The notes: a model not told the origin generated them from the sequence alone. Positions 16,371-25,237 are shown, numbered from the stretch's first letter. The stretch: DNA of 64,000 nucleotides from Bergeyella porcorum (GCF_042427575.1 NZ_JBHMFD010000007.1:186001-250000); one strand, 5' to 3'. Numbers and translations: made by a program.

Positions 16371-17246
16371 TCATCCTAAAATTAATTTTTTGATTGCCTT
16401 TAGGCTGATGTCAATATTCTTAGCAGAATGCGTAAGTGCCCCCGCAGAGATATAATCTACACCCGTAGAGGCTACCTCCCTCAGCACCTCTCGGGTAATG
16501 CCACCAGACGCCTCCGTCTCGCATTGTTTATTAATGAGTTTCACAGCCTCTCGCATTGTGGCAATATCCATATTATCCAGCATTATTCTATCCACATCTG
16601 CTGCCAATGCTTCTTTCACCTCATCCAGATTTCGGGTTTCCACCTCTATCTTAAGGTTTTTCTTATGTTTTTCTAGATACTCTTTTACCATTTTCACAGC
16701 ATTGGTAATACTGCCATTGTAATCAATATGGTTATCTTTCAGCATTATCATATCATAAAGCCCATAGCGGTGGTTGGTACCTCCACCTATGGCAACTGCC
16801 CATTTCTCGCAAATTCTGAAATTGGGAGTTGTCTTTCGGGTATCCAAAAGTTTTGTTTTAGTCCCTACCAAGCGAGCATCCCATTCGTGGGTGAGCGTTG
16901 CTATACCACTCATTCTCTGCATACAGTTCAGCACCAAGCGTTCTGTCTGTAAAATGCTTTGGGCTTTACCCGTTACAACAAAGGCAACATCCCCTTTTCT
17001 AGCATTTTCACCATCTTTTATAAAAACCTCCATCTGCATTGTAGCATCAAATGTTTTAAAAATAATTTCTGCCAATTCCACTCCCGCCACAATGCAATCT
17101 TCTTTTATAATACATTGGGCTTTCTGAACTAAATCTTTCGGTATAGTGGATAGCGTGGAGTGATCTCCATCTTGGATATCTTCTTCTAAAGCGGTTTTAA
17201 TGAATTGTTTCAATGCTTCATCATTGGCGTAATGAGGTCTTTTCAT
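16371..17246 (-). CDS. nadC: Nicotinate-nucleotide pyrophosphorylase (carboxylating)
   Basis: 291 residues. Converts quinolinate and PRPP to nicotinate mononucleotide, the third step of de novo NAD synthesis. The N-terminal EEDIQDGDHST, the substrate-contact segment RLVLNCMQRMSGIATLTH, the DTRKTTPNFR motif, GGGTNHRYGLYDMIMLKDNHI, IEVETRNLDE, DRIMLDNMD and the terminal GVDYISAGALTHS are all present in the usual order and length. It lies 51 nt downstream of nadB on the same strand. Neither nadA nor another quinolinate synthase gene is in the window. Identification is secure. Confidence 0.97.
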   Translation of the reverse strand: MKRPHYANDEALKQFIKTALEEDIQDGDHSTLSTIPKDLVQKAQCIIKEDCIVAGVELAEIIFKTFDATMQMEVFIKDGENARKGDVAFVVTGKAQSILQTERLVLNCMQRMSGIATLTHEWDARLVGTKTKLLDTRKTTPNFRICEKWAVAIGGGTNHRYGLYDMIMLKDNHIDYNGSITNAVKMVKEYLEKHKKNLKIEVETRNLDEVKEALAADVDRIMLDNMDIATMREAVKLINKQCETEASGGITREVLREVASTGVDYISAGALTHSAKNIDISLKAIKKLILG

Positions 17247-17297
17247 TGGATGATTTTTAGGGTTTAGTATTCAGTTTTGGTGCTTTATTTTTATTTT

Positions 17298-18914
17298 TCA
17301 ATCTACATAAATGGATTTTGATGCCAAATCTTTGTTGTAAAACGAACCTTTGTTTTCTTTCATCTGAAGAGAATGTTTGATGATGAGATAAGACACATTG
17401 ACTAGGTTTCTCAGCTCTGAAAGCTGCGGCGATAGCTTGGAATAATTGTACAATTCCGTTACGGCTTCATAGATTTCGCGTTGTTTTTTCTTTGCCAACT
17501 CCAAACGCTGATGGCTTCTCACAATAGCCACCAAGTCGCTCATCAATTCCTGCAGTTGCTTTCTAAGATAGCTTACCATCACCATTTCATCTATAATTTT
17601 CATTCCCTCCTCATTCCATTCTGGAACATTGGCTAAGTCTTGATAATTGAAATCATCTTTTTTCAGATACTCTATAGATTTCATTGCAGCATTATGCCCA
17701 AACACCAAGCCTTCCAATAAAGAATTAGATGCTAAACGATTGGCACCGTGCAATCCAGAATTAGTACATTCTCCTACCGCAAATAGGTTTTTTATGGAGC
17801 TTTGCCCATCCATATCAATATCAATTCCTCCCATCAGGTAATGGCAGGCTGGCACTACGGGAATCAGCTGCTTAAACGGGTCTATGCCTTCATCTAAACA
17901 TTTTTGGTAAATATTAGGGAAATGTTCTATAAATTTCTCCCTATCCATCTGCGTACAATCTAGCCCCACATAATCATCCCCACTAATAATCAACTCGTTA
18001 TCTATTGCCCGTGCGACAATGTCTCGCGATGCCAATTCTTCACGCTCATCATACTTGTGCATAAAAGGTTTTCCATCCTTGGTTTTCAGTTTGGCACCAT
18101 CACCTCGCACTGCTTCTGAAATCAAAAAGAGCATTCCATCTCTCTTAGAATACATCGCTGTGGGATGAAACTGATAGTATTGCATATTGGATACCTTCCC
18201 TCTGGCACGATGCACGAAGGCAATACCATCTCCTGTAGCAATAATGGGATTGGTGGTGTTTTTATAGACGTGCCCAGCTCCCCCTGTGGCAACCAGCGTA
18301 ATTTTGGCGGTAATCCTCTTGGTAGTATTATTTTTTTCGTCCAAGATATAGGTACCATAGCAGGTAATGGCTTCTAAATTGAGTTCTTTATCAGGAATCT
18401 GATGCTCAGTAATGAGATCTACCACATAATGATGGCTAAGAATGGTGATATTAGGTGAGTTTTTAGCCGTTGCCAAAAGGGCTCTTTCAATCTCAAAGCC
18501 TGTAATGTCTTTATGGTGTACAATGCGGTTTTCGGTGTGCCCTCCTTCGCGTCCCAGTTTGTAATCTCCATCTTGTTCTTTATCAAAGCGAGTACCCCAA
18601 TCTACCAATTCTCTGAAGCGTGCAGGTCCTTCTTTGATGACCATCTCTACCACCGCTCTTTTGTTTTCGCCATCGCCCGCCCGCATTGTATCTTCAATAT
18701 GTTTTTCAAAATTATCTTTATTGAAATCCGTCACCACCGCCAGACCCCCTTGGGCGTACTTGGTATTACTTTCATCTTCATCAGATTTGGTTACAATGGT
18801 TATTTTCGTTTCGGGCAATTGCTCTGCTATCTTAATGGCATAAGAAAGTCCTGATATTCCAGAGCCAATGACCAAAACATCGGTAGTAATTTTTGATGAA
18901 GTAGAAGTTATCAT
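17298..18914 (-). CDS. nadB: L-aspartate oxidase
   Basis: 538 residues. FAD enzyme that oxidises L-aspartate to iminoaspartate, the first step of de novo NAD synthesis; the product is used by quinolinate synthase. The FAD-binding motif VIGSGISGLSYAI is near 15-28, followed by KYAQGGLAVV, the HHKDITGFEIERAL segment and FHPTAMY. The C-terminal half has CTNSGLHGANRLASNSLLEG, typical of NadB and succinate dehydrogenase flavoproteins, and the helical C-terminal domain. It starts 4 nt after the exosortase-associated gene, so it is translated from the xrtF transcript. Length and motifs favour NadB over fumarate reductase subunit A, and nadC downstream supports this. Confidence 0.96.
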   Translation of the reverse strand: MITSTSSKITTDVLVIGSGISGLSYAIKIAEQLPETKITIVTKSDEDESNTKYAQGGLAVVTDFNKDNFEKHIEDTMRAGDGENKRAVVEMVIKEGPARFRELVDWGTRFDKEQDGDYKLGREGGHTENRIVHHKDITGFEIERALLATAKNSPNITILSHHYVVDLITEHQIPDKELNLEAITCYGTYILDEKNNTTKRITAKITLVATGGAGHVYKNTTNPIIATGDGIAFVHRARGKVSNMQYYQFHPTAMYSKRDGMLFLISEAVRGDGAKLKTKDGKPFMHKYDEREELASRDIVARAIDNELIISGDDYVGLDCTQMDREKFIEHFPNIYQKCLDEGIDPFKQLIPVVPACHYLMGGIDIDMDGQSSIKNLFAVGECTNSGLHGANRLASNSLLEGLVFGHNAAMKSIEYLKKDDFNYQDLANVPEWNEEGMKIIDEMVMVSYLRKQLQELMSDLVAIVRSHQRLELAKKKQREIYEAVTELYNYSKLSPQLSELRNLVNVSYLIIKHSLQMKENKGSFYNKDLASKSIYVD

Positions 18915-18918
18915 TATG

Positions 18919-19365
18919 TTAATTCTTTTTTTGATGCTCCAAAAGATGCTTTCTATAATAAAACATTGGAATAATCAATAATAAAATTAAAGGTTGTATT
19001 ACAAATCGCCTCACATAAAACGAGAAAAGATATCCCATTTCAAATTTGGTATAGATGCAAAATAAATAAATAGGAAATGTAATGGCAAAAACAAGTACCA
19101 TCAGCAGAATGCCTTGCAATGTCCATTGTCGATTTAAAAACAAAAAATGAAGAACCATCGCAGAAAATAGCAAGTTTAATACAAAACGAAAACAATGCCC
19201 CAAAATCAGTTGAAACCAATTAAAATCAGGGAAAGCACCATTGCGATAATCGCCTTTAAAATACTGAATAAACGGGTCGTAGAACCATTCATCTTCTACC
19301 ACTCGCACAGCAATCAGCCCTGCAATTCCCACAACCACCAATATCCAACGAAGCCATTTATTCAT
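18919..19365 (-). CDS. Exosortase F system-associated membrane protein
   Basis: 148 residues with about four hydrophobic segments: WILVVVGIAGLIAV, FVLNLLFSAMVLHFLFL, GILLMVLVFAITFPIYLF and FVIQPLILLLIIPMFYY. The conserved-looking EDEWFYDPFIQYF segment after the first helix and the gene order fit the small partner found beside exosortase XrtF in Flavobacteriia. Its start overlaps the end of xrtF by 8 nt, which points to translational coupling. The molecular role is unknown; an inner-membrane partner of XrtF is the reasonable reading. Recognition rests on gene order and overall features. Confidence 0.8.
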   Translation of the reverse strand: MNKWLRWILVVVGIAGLIAVRVVEDEWFYDPFIQYFKGDYRNGAFPDFNWFQLILGHCFRFVLNLLFSAMVLHFLFLNRQWTLQGILLMVLVFAITFPIYLFCIYTKFEMGYLFSFYVRRFVIQPLILLLIIPMFYYRKHLLEHQKKN

Positions 19366-19882
19366 TTTTCAAAACATAAAATTTAATCCATACCAGCCAT
19401 AAAATCACCACCCCACCATAAATAATTGCAGGAAAAGCATAATCGTGAGCAGCATTACCCCAAGCTTCATTTTCTACATAGATCACATTGAGCCCCGCAA
19501 TTCTCAAAACATTCAGAATGTACAATATCGCCAGTCCTATTACAGAAAAAACAAAAGTCTTCCAACCCTTGTAAAACGCAAAAATAAATGATAAAAACAA
19601 AATCATAATAGACACCGCATTGCAGCCCTCTACCATTTTTGTAGGATATTGCCCTGAAATATAAAAATATACTGATTTTTCCTTCACCATATCATAGAGC
19701 CCCGATGGATATCCTAAAAAATTCTGAACCACCACAACATTATCTGCTATTTTCCTAGAAATAGGATCCAATCCCTGAACCTCAAAATCATTGAGATACA
19801 ACTGGTAGCTTCCCAATAACATAAGATATATCACAAGGAAACGTAATAGGATTTTTAAAACAGGCTTAAAGTCATCAAACAT
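19358..19882 (-). CDS. xrtF: Exosortase family protein XrtF
   Basis: 174 residues. Integral membrane cysteine protease or transpeptidase that processes and anchors proteins carrying a C-terminal sorting helix, by analogy to the PEP-CTERM system. The three expected catalytic residues lie in membrane context: Cys in MVEGCNAVS (about 87), Arg in LNVLRIAGL (about 127) and His in NAAHDYAFP (about 144). Several hydrophobic segments surround them. It is the first gene of xrtF-partner-nadB-nadC. A -7 box 5 nt before the ATG suggests a leaderless mRNA. No protein with an obvious matching sorting tail is seen nearby. Type assignment to F rests on the partner gene and the short length. Confidence 0.87.
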   Translation of the reverse strand: MFDDFKPVLKILLRFLVIYLMLLGSYQLYLNDFEVQGLDPISRKIADNVVVVQNFLGYPSGLYDMVKEKSVYFYISGQYPTKMVEGCNAVSIMILFLSFIFAFYKGWKTFVFSVIGLAILYILNVLRIAGLNVIYVENEAWGNAAHDYAFPAIIYGGVVILWLVWIKFYVLKNE

Positions 19883-19887
19883 AGTTG

Positions 19888-19895
19888 CAAAGATA
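19888..19895 (-). promoter_or_regulatory. -7 box of the xrtF operon
   Basis: Minus strand TATCTTTG, followed by GCAAC and the xrtF ATG, 5 nt gap. It is 20 bp from the oppositely facing box at 19916. Confidence 0.55.
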
Positions 19896-19915
19896 GGAAA
19901 TCCGTTTCAATTGTT

Positions 19916-19923
19916 TATATTTG
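19916..19923 (+). promoter_or_regulatory. -7 box of the amino-sugar kinase operon
   Basis: TATATTTG, a perfect TAnnTTTG, 19 nt before the TTG start at 19943. It forms a divergent pair with the xrtF promoter. Confidence 0.55.
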
Positions 19924-19942
19924 TAGCGATAACAGCATTGCT

Positions 19943-20938
19943 TTGGAAGAGATTAAAGATTTTTTTAAACAATTTATTGACAACCAACCATTTGAACTAA
20001 CCACTTTACCACAAAGTGGTTCGTCTCGTAAGAATTATATCGCCAAGACCAGCGATGTCACTTATGTCGTAACGCAGAACCAAAACATAAGAGAGAACCA
20101 AAGCTTTTTTTACTTTACCGAAGTTTTTTCAAAGCTGAAACTAAATACACCCCAAATTTTTGCCATCTCGGAAGATAAAACCATCTATATCCAAGAATTT
20201 TTGGGTGAAAAAACCTTATCACAAACCATTGAAGAAGAAGGTCTTTCTGATAATGTAAAAGCTCTGGTGAAAGAAACACTTAACCGATTATACCTACTAC
20301 AAACCGCCACTAAAAATCAAATTGACTACACACAAACCTCTGAATATGAACGATATGACCATATCCCCATCATTCACGATTTGTATTATTTCAAAAATTT
20401 TATGGTAGATGTATTGGAGCTACCTTATCATAAAACCTCGCTACTGAAAGAGTTTTATAAAATCGCGGAAAAAGTTGAAACCCTAGAACCTAAAACCCTG
20501 ATGATAAGAGATTTCCAAGCCAGAAACATTATGATAAATGCCCAAAATCAAATCGGATTTATCGATTATCAATCTGCAATGGAAGGCGTGGCAATGTACG
20601 ATGTGGTTTCCTTTCTATTTCAAGCAAAAGCCAATTTTCCCGAAGCATTCAAAAAGGAAATGATAGACTATTATATTTCCCTTTATGATGATGAAAGTAC
20701 CCTGCAAAAACTCCGCGATTCCATTGCTTGGATTCAACTGATGCGGTACCTCCAAGTGCTCGGGGCTTACGGTTTCAGAGGCTTGGTTCAGAAGAAAAAA
20801 CACTTTCTCAACAGCATAGAACAAGGCATTGAAAATATTTATCACCTGATGACACATTGGGACAATGCCCACGAGTTTCCAGAGCTAACAAAAGTGATTA
20901 AGGCATTAAAAAAAGTTCAACCTCATATTAATATTTAA
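19943..20938 (+). CDS. Phosphotransferase, probable amino-sugar kinase (AmgK-like)
   Basis: 331 residues from TTG 19943. An APH-fold kinase: a Gly/Ser-rich N-terminal loop (LPQSGSSRKNYI), a Lys/Glu-bearing N-lobe, and the C-lobe catalytic segment MIRDFQARNIMI (about 190-201, the Brenner-type HxDxxxxN variant with Arg-Asp-Phe-Gln). The metal-binding IGFIDYQSAMEG follows. In Pseudomonas, AmgK phosphorylates MurNAc/GlcNAc at the anomeric carbon in cell-wall recycling. Here it is followed after 15 nt by a RapZ C-terminal-like gene and then a MurU-like nucleotidyltransferase, which supports that role. In relatives I recall the kinase fused to the RapZ-like domain. Substrate is inferred from context. 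Confidence 0.8.
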   Translation: MEEIKDFFKQFIDNQPFELTTLPQSGSSRKNYIAKTSDVTYVVTQNQNIRENQSFFYFTEVFSKLKLNTPQIFAISEDKTIYIQEFLGEKTLSQTIEEEGLSDNVKALVKETLNRLYLLQTATKNQIDYTQTSEYERYDHIPIIHDLYYFKNFMVDVLELPYHKTSLLKEFYKIAEKVETLEPKTLMIRDFQARNIMINAQNQIGFIDYQSAMEGVAMYDVVSFLFQAKANFPEAFKKEMIDYYISLYDDESTLQKLRDSIAWIQLMRYLQVLGAYGFRGLVQKKKHFLNSIEQGIENIYHLMTHWDNAHEFPELTKVIKALKKVQPHINI

Positions 20939-20953
20939 ACTAATTATATACAA

Positions 20954-21364
20954 ATGAGCATTTTAAACATAGATATTCATAGTTTTTCATACAAAAAAGG
21001 AGGCATTCCCAAAGATAATACCGATAACGGCGGCGGCTTCGTTTTTGATTGCCGAGGCATCTTAAACCCTGGTAGAATAGAGGAGTACAAAAGCCAAACG
21101 GGTAATGATGCTCCCGTACAAGAATATCTTGAACAAAACACCCAAATGCCAGATTTCTTAGCTTCAGCAAAGAGCATTGTAAGCATCTCCGTTGACAACT
21201 ACCTCTCACGGGGGTTTGAAAACTTACAGGTCTCCTTCGGTTGCACGGGCGGACAGCATCGCAGTGTTTATTCAGCGATAAAAATGGGCGAATACCTAAA
21301 AGAAAAATACCCGCAAGCCAATGTAACAGTAACTCACGATGAACAGCCACAATTGAACCCATAG
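20954..21364 (+). CDS. RapZ C-terminal-domain-like protein
   Basis: 136 residues. It matches the C-terminal domain of RapZ, which in enterobacteria senses glucosamine-6-phosphate and guides RNase E to the small RNA GlmZ. The signature FGCTGGQHRSVYSAIKMGEY lies near residues 95-114, and FDCRGILNPGR earlier is also typical. The N-terminal P-loop kinase domain of full RapZ is absent. Position between a sugar kinase and a nucleotidyltransferase, with 3 nt to the next gene, suggests a regulatory or sugar-phosphate-binding role in amino-sugar salvage. No GlmZ-type RNA was recognised here, and direct RNA regulation in this phylum is unproven. Confidence 0.85.
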   Translation: MSILNIDIHSFSYKKGGIPKDNTDNGGGFVFDCRGILNPGRIEEYKSQTGNDAPVQEYLEQNTQMPDFLASAKSIVSISVDNYLSRGFENLQVSFGCTGGQHRSVYSAIKMGEYLKEKYPQANVTVTHDEQPQLNP

Positions 21365-21367
21365 CCG

Positions 21368-22081
21368 ATGAAAGCTTTTATCTTCGCAGCAGGAAAAGGC
21401 ACTCGCCTAAAACCCTTTACAGACCAGCACCCCAAGGCTTTGGCAAAAGTGAATGGCGTGGCTCTTTTGGAAAGAAACATCAGATATTTGCAATCGTTCG
21501 GCATTAATGATTTTATCATTAATATCCATCATTTTGGCGAACAGATTGTGGAATTTTTAGAAGAAAATAAAAATTTCAACGCTAATATTGAAATCTCTGA
21601 TGAGAGCAGAGAGCTTTTAGAAACGGGAGGTGCCTTGGTATTTGCCAAAGAGTACATTCAACAAGAAGAGCATCTTCTGATAATGAACGCCGATATTCTT
21701 ACTGATTTGAATATACACGATTTCATTAACTTTCACTTGAGCTCTGAAAATTTCGTTTCATTAGCGGTTTCCGATAGGAAAAGTTCCAGAAAATTGCTTT
21801 TTGATGATGGAATGGCTCTCCAAGGTTGGCGAAATGAAACCACAGGAGAAACCATTTTGAACAACACAGATAAAAACCTAAAACCCCTCGCTTTCAGCGG
21901 AGTACATTGCATCAATACCAATCTTTTAAAAGCAATGAGCCGAACGGGAAAATTTTCCATTATGGAAGAATACCTTGATTTAATGAAGGATTATCAGCTA
22001 AAAGGCTATCAGCATAATGCTACTTTAATAGATGTGGGAAAGCCAGAATCCATAGCAGAAGCAGAACAATATTTTAAATAA
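21368..22081 (+). CDS. Sugar nucleotidyltransferase, probable MurU-like
   Basis: 237 residues. GT-A-fold nucleotidyltransferase with the N-terminal signature FIFAAGKGTRLKPFTDQHPK (about 4-23), where Gly-Lys-Gly-Thr-Arg and the later Lys bind the nucleoside triphosphate. MNADILTD (about 104-111) holds the metal-binding Asp, and the end has ATLIDVGKPESIAEAE. Because a probable anomeric amino-sugar kinase lies two genes upstream, I infer uridylyl transfer to MurNAc-1-phosphate (MurU) in peptidoglycan recycling. Other sugar-1-phosphates are possible. Length fits MurU-type enzymes better than the larger GlmU or RfbA. Same operon as the previous two genes. Confidence 0.82.
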   Translation: MKAFIFAAGKGTRLKPFTDQHPKALAKVNGVALLERNIRYLQSFGINDFIINIHHFGEQIVEFLEENKNFNANIEISDESRELLETGGALVFAKEYIQQEEHLLIMNADILTDLNIHDFINFHLSSENFVSLAVSDRKSSRKLLFDDGMALQGWRNETTGETILNNTDKNLKPLAFSGVHCINTNLLKAMSRTGKFSIMEEYLDLMKDYQLKGYQHNATLIDVGKPESIAEAEQYFK

Positions 22082-22103
22082 TCAAAATGATAAAACAACC
22101 AAT

Positions 22104-22862
22104 ATGTCAAAAATAAAAAGAGGAAAAGGACTTACAAAAGCCGTTGCAGGAAATGAGCAAGAAATAGACCAACGCGTTCAGAGCCATTTCAAAGAAAAAA
22201 CTTGGGACGAAACCATTACCAAAGACAGCTGGATGGTTTTCAAAATTATGTCCGAATTTGTAGATGGCTACGAGAAAATGGCAAAAATAGGACCTTGCGT
22301 TTCCATCTTTGGTTCAGCAAGACTGAAGGAAGAAGACCCATATTACAAAATGGCGGTGGAGATTGCTGAAAAAATCACAGCCTTAGGATTTGGCATCATC
22401 ACTGGAGGTGGGCCTGGTATTATGGAAGCAGGGAATAGAGGAGCCTATCAAGCAGGTGGCAAATCCATCGGCCTTAATATAGAATTGCCTTTTGAGCAAC
22501 ATTTTAACCCTTATATAGATAAAGACTACTCTTTAGATTTCAATTATTTTTTCGTGAGAAAAGTAATGTTTATGAAATATTCCCAAGGCTTTATCGTAAT
22601 GCCCGGTGGCTTTGGAACTTTAGATGAACTTTCAGAAGCTTTAACATTGATTCAAACCCATAAAATTGCAAAATTCCCTATCGTATTGGTAGGTTCAGAG
22701 TTTTGGAGTGGACTTCTGGATTGGTTCCGCAATGCTTTGGTAAAAAATGGATTAATTGCAGAGGACGACCTTAATCTTTATCGTATCGTAGATACTGCAG
22801 ATGAGGCTGTAGCTCACATCAAGGCGTTTTATGAGAAGTACACCATCAATGTTAATTTCTAA
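22104..22862 (+). CDS. LOG family (TIGR00730) Rossmann-fold protein
   Basis: 252 residues. The family includes cytokinin-activating nucleoside 5'-monophosphate phosphoribohydrolases; in most bacteria the physiological substrate is a nucleotide such as AMP, or unknown. The hallmark motifs are present: IITGGGPGIMEAGNRGAY near residues 93-110, and MPGGFGTLDELSEALTL near 168-184. The N-terminal ~60 residues precede the core (SIFGSARLKEEDPYY). Cytoplasmic, no signal peptide. It follows the MurU-like gene by 22 nt and may belong to the same transcript. The family is secure; the reaction is inferred. Confidence 0.9.
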   Translation: MSKIKRGKGLTKAVAGNEQEIDQRVQSHFKEKTWDETITKDSWMVFKIMSEFVDGYEKMAKIGPCVSIFGSARLKEEDPYYKMAVEIAEKITALGFGIITGGGPGIMEAGNRGAYQAGGKSIGLNIELPFEQHFNPYIDKDYSLDFNYFFVRKVMFMKYSQGFIVMPGGFGTLDELSEALTLIQTHKIAKFPIVLVGSEFWSGLLDWFRNALVKNGLIAEDDLNLYRIVDTADEAVAHIKAFYEKYTINVNF

Positions 22863-22926
22863 CTTGGCATATTATTTGACCCCAATGAGATAAGACTTTT
22901 TTAAGTCGGATAAAAACAGAAAAAAA

Positions 22927-23400
22927 ATGAAAAAATTATTATACATCTTTCCACTAGTGATTTTAACAGCTCTAGTGATGAGCTTTTACAGTGCAGACTT
23001 TTTCTCGTCTATGACGAAGGTAGATTATTCCGAAGGCAATAAGACATTAAAATTTACCACCAAGCTGAATACCTCTCACATTTCTAATGCCATTGGCATC
23101 AGACCAGAGACGGCAGCATTTGAAGCCGAAGTAAAAAAATACATCAATAGAAACTTTGATGTTGCAGTGAATGACGCTCCTAAAAACATCACCTTTACAG
23201 GAAGCCAAGTGAATGGCGAGTCGGTTTGGGTCTATTTTGAAGCTTCTGGCGTAGGAGAAATTTCTTCATTGAAAATTAGAAATTCCATCTTGTTTGATGC
23301 TTACCCTAAACAATTTAATGTGGTAAACATCGCCTACAAAGGCAAACAAAAAACAATGAACTTCACCAAAGGAAAAGAAACCAACACGGTAACATTCTAA
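22927..23400 (+). CDS. DUF6702-like secreted protein
   Basis: 157 residues. The N-terminal hydrophobic segment (LLYIFPLVILTALVMSF) is a signal peptide or membrane anchor. The rest looks like a small beta-rich domain: SMTKVDYSEGNKTLKFTTKL, then an amphipathic segment, NITFTGSQVNGESVWVYFEA and LFDAYPKQFNVVNIAYKGK. This pattern fits the DUF6702 family of Bacteroidota periplasmic or lipid-anchored proteins, often found before an M1 peptidase; none follows here. No catalytic residues identified. A bidirectional terminator lies 34 nt after the stop. Confidence 0.7.
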   Translation: MKKLLYIFPLVILTALVMSFYSADFFSSMTKVDYSEGNKTLKFTTKLNTSHISNAIGIRPETAAFEAEVKKYINRNFDVAVNDAPKNITFTGSQVNGESVWVYFEASGVGEISSLKIRNSILFDAYPKQFNVVNIAYKGKQKTMNFTKGKETNTVTF

Positions 23401-23433
23401 AACAAAACAAATACTTTAATCTTTTCATAATCA

Positions 23434-23469
23434 AAAAACCACCTTAGAGATATTTCCGAGGTGGTTTTT
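23434..23469. terminator. Bidirectional terminator between convergent genes
   Basis: AAAAACCACCT (23434-23444) pairs perfectly with AGGTGGTTTTT (23459-23469). A and T runs on the two flanks allow it to serve both the plus-strand DUF6702 gene and the minus-strand glyS. Confidence 0.88.
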
Positions 23470-23487
23470 GTTATATTCTGCTTCTAT

Positions 23488-25029
23488 CTAAATTTTAGAC
23501 AATAGCGTTCTAAAGTTGACTTTTTCATCGATGATTCTTCTAAGCTCAGAGACTGGCACACGCTCTTGTTGCATTGTATCTCTATCCCTTAGCGTTACGG
23601 TATGGTCGGTAAGAGAATCGTGGTCCACAGTAATACACAATGGCGTTCCAAGGGCATCATTTCTTCTATAACGCTTACCAATACTGTCTTTCTCTTCGTA
23701 AATCAAGTTGAAATCATACTTCAAATCATTGAAAATCTTCTCTGCATATTCTCCCAAACCATCTTTCTTCATCAGAGGTAAAATAGCCGCTTTCACCGGA
23801 GCTAACGCTGGCGGTAGCGATAATACAGTTCTCTCTGAGCCATCTTCCAAAGTCTCGTTTTTCAAGCAATGGGATAGCAATGCTAGGAACATTCTATCCA
23901 ATCCAATGGAGGTTTCCACCACATAAGGCACATAGCTTTCGTTTCTTTCTGGGTCGAAGAACTGAAGTTTTCTACCAGAATGAGCTTCGTGGGCTTTCAA
24001 GTCAAAATCAGTACGCGAGTGGATACCTTCTAATTCTTTAAATCCAAATGGGAATTTGAATTCAATATCTGCTGCTGCATTGGCATAATGAGCCAGCTTT
24101 TCGTGATTGTGAAATTTATAGTTTTCCTCACCAAGCCCAAGAGCCAAATGCCAATTGAGGCGTTTTTGCTTCCATTCTTCATAGAATTTCAACTCTGTTC
24201 CTGGAGCTACAAAAAATTGCATTTCCATCTGTTCAAATTCTCTCATTCTGAAAATAAATTGCCTTGCCACAATTTCATTTCTGAATGCTTTTCCTATCTG
24301 CGCAATCCCAAAAGGAAGTTTATGACGGGAGGTTTTCTGTACATTGAGAAAGTTTACAAAAATCCCTTGTGCCGTTTCTGGTCTTAGGTAGAGATCCATT
24401 GCATTCTCTGCGGAAGCCCCCAATTTTGTCCCGAACATCAAATTAAACTGTCTTACATCCGTCCAGTTTTTAGATCCCGTTTCTGGGTCAGCTATTCCCA
24501 GTTCTTCTATCAAGGTTTTTACATCTGCCAAATCTTCGTTTTCCAAAGATCTCGCCATTCTTTCAAGAATTGTTTTTTGCTTTTCTCTATACTCCAAAAC
24601 CCTTGGGTTGGTGCTTTCAAATTGGGCTTTATCAAACGCTTCACCAAATCGCTTCGCCGCCTTATCTATCTCTTTTTGGGCTTTATCTTCCAGCTTTGCA
24701 CAGTAATCTTCTATCAGCACATCGGCACGAAAGCGTTTTTTAGAATCCTTATTATCAATCAAAGGGTCATTAAAAGCATCCACGTGCCCCGATGCCTTCC
24801 AAGTGGTAGGGTGCATCAGTATCGCAGAGTCTATCCCTACGATATTTTCATTGAGCTGCACCATTGCTTTCCACCAATATTGCTTGATGTTATTTTTGAG
24901 CTCTACACCGTTCTGACCATAATCATAAACCGCCGAAAGCCCATCATATATCTCTGAACTTGGAAATATAAAACCATACTCCTTTGCGTGGGAAACCACA
25001 TTTTTGAAAACATCTTCCTGCTTTGCCAT
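23488..25029 (-). CDS. glyS: Glycine--tRNA ligase (single-chain type)
   Basis: 513 residues. Class II synthetase that charges tRNA-Gly; this is the eukaryote/archaea-like homodimeric form common in Bacteroidota, not the two-subunit form. The N-terminus (AKEYGFIFPSSEIYDGLSAVYDYGQNG) and the motif 2 region FRNEIVARQFIFRMREFEQMEMQFF (about 235-259) are diagnostic. Motif 3 (VVETSIGLDRMFLALL) and the C-terminal anticodon-binding domain (PLCITVDHDSLTDHTVTLRDRDT) follow. Length is normal. A -7 box lies 20 nt upstream of the ATG, and the terminator at 23434 follows. Confidence 0.97.
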   Translation of the reverse strand: MAKQEDVFKNVVSHAKEYGFIFPSSEIYDGLSAVYDYGQNGVELKNNIKQYWWKAMVQLNENIVGIDSAILMHPTTWKASGHVDAFNDPLIDNKDSKKRFRADVLIEDYCAKLEDKAQKEIDKAAKRFGEAFDKAQFESTNPRVLEYREKQKTILERMARSLENEDLADVKTLIEELGIADPETGSKNWTDVRQFNLMFGTKLGASAENAMDLYLRPETAQGIFVNFLNVQKTSRHKLPFGIAQIGKAFRNEIVARQFIFRMREFEQMEMQFFVAPGTELKFYEEWKQKRLNWHLALGLGEENYKFHNHEKLAHYANAAADIEFKFPFGFKELEGIHSRTDFDLKAHEAHSGRKLQFFDPERNESYVPYVVETSIGLDRMFLALLSHCLKNETLEDGSERTVLSLPPALAPVKAAILPLMKKDGLGEYAEKIFNDLKYDFNLIYEEKDSIGKRYRRNDALGTPLCITVDHDSLTDHTVTLRDRDTMQQERVPVSELRRIIDEKVNFRTLLSKI

Positions 25030-25048
25030 AAAATATTGATTTGAGATG

Positions 25049-25056
25049 CAAAAATA
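25049..25056 (-). promoter_or_regulatory. -7 box of the glyS promoter
   Basis: Minus strand TATTTTTG, 19 nt before the glyS ATG. No clear -33 element. Confidence 0.45.
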
Positions 25057-25237
25057 ATGAATAAAAATTGAAAACAGAGGTCAGAGATTAGATATTTAGG
25101 TTATAACAACAGAACCGATGAGATGAGATGGCGATATGATGGTAGAAAGGCGTATTTTACCTTATTGCTGATTGCGTTTTTGATTATTTTACAACGCTTT
25201 TATTACAAATTTAAAAACGAGATTTTTATTATCTTTC

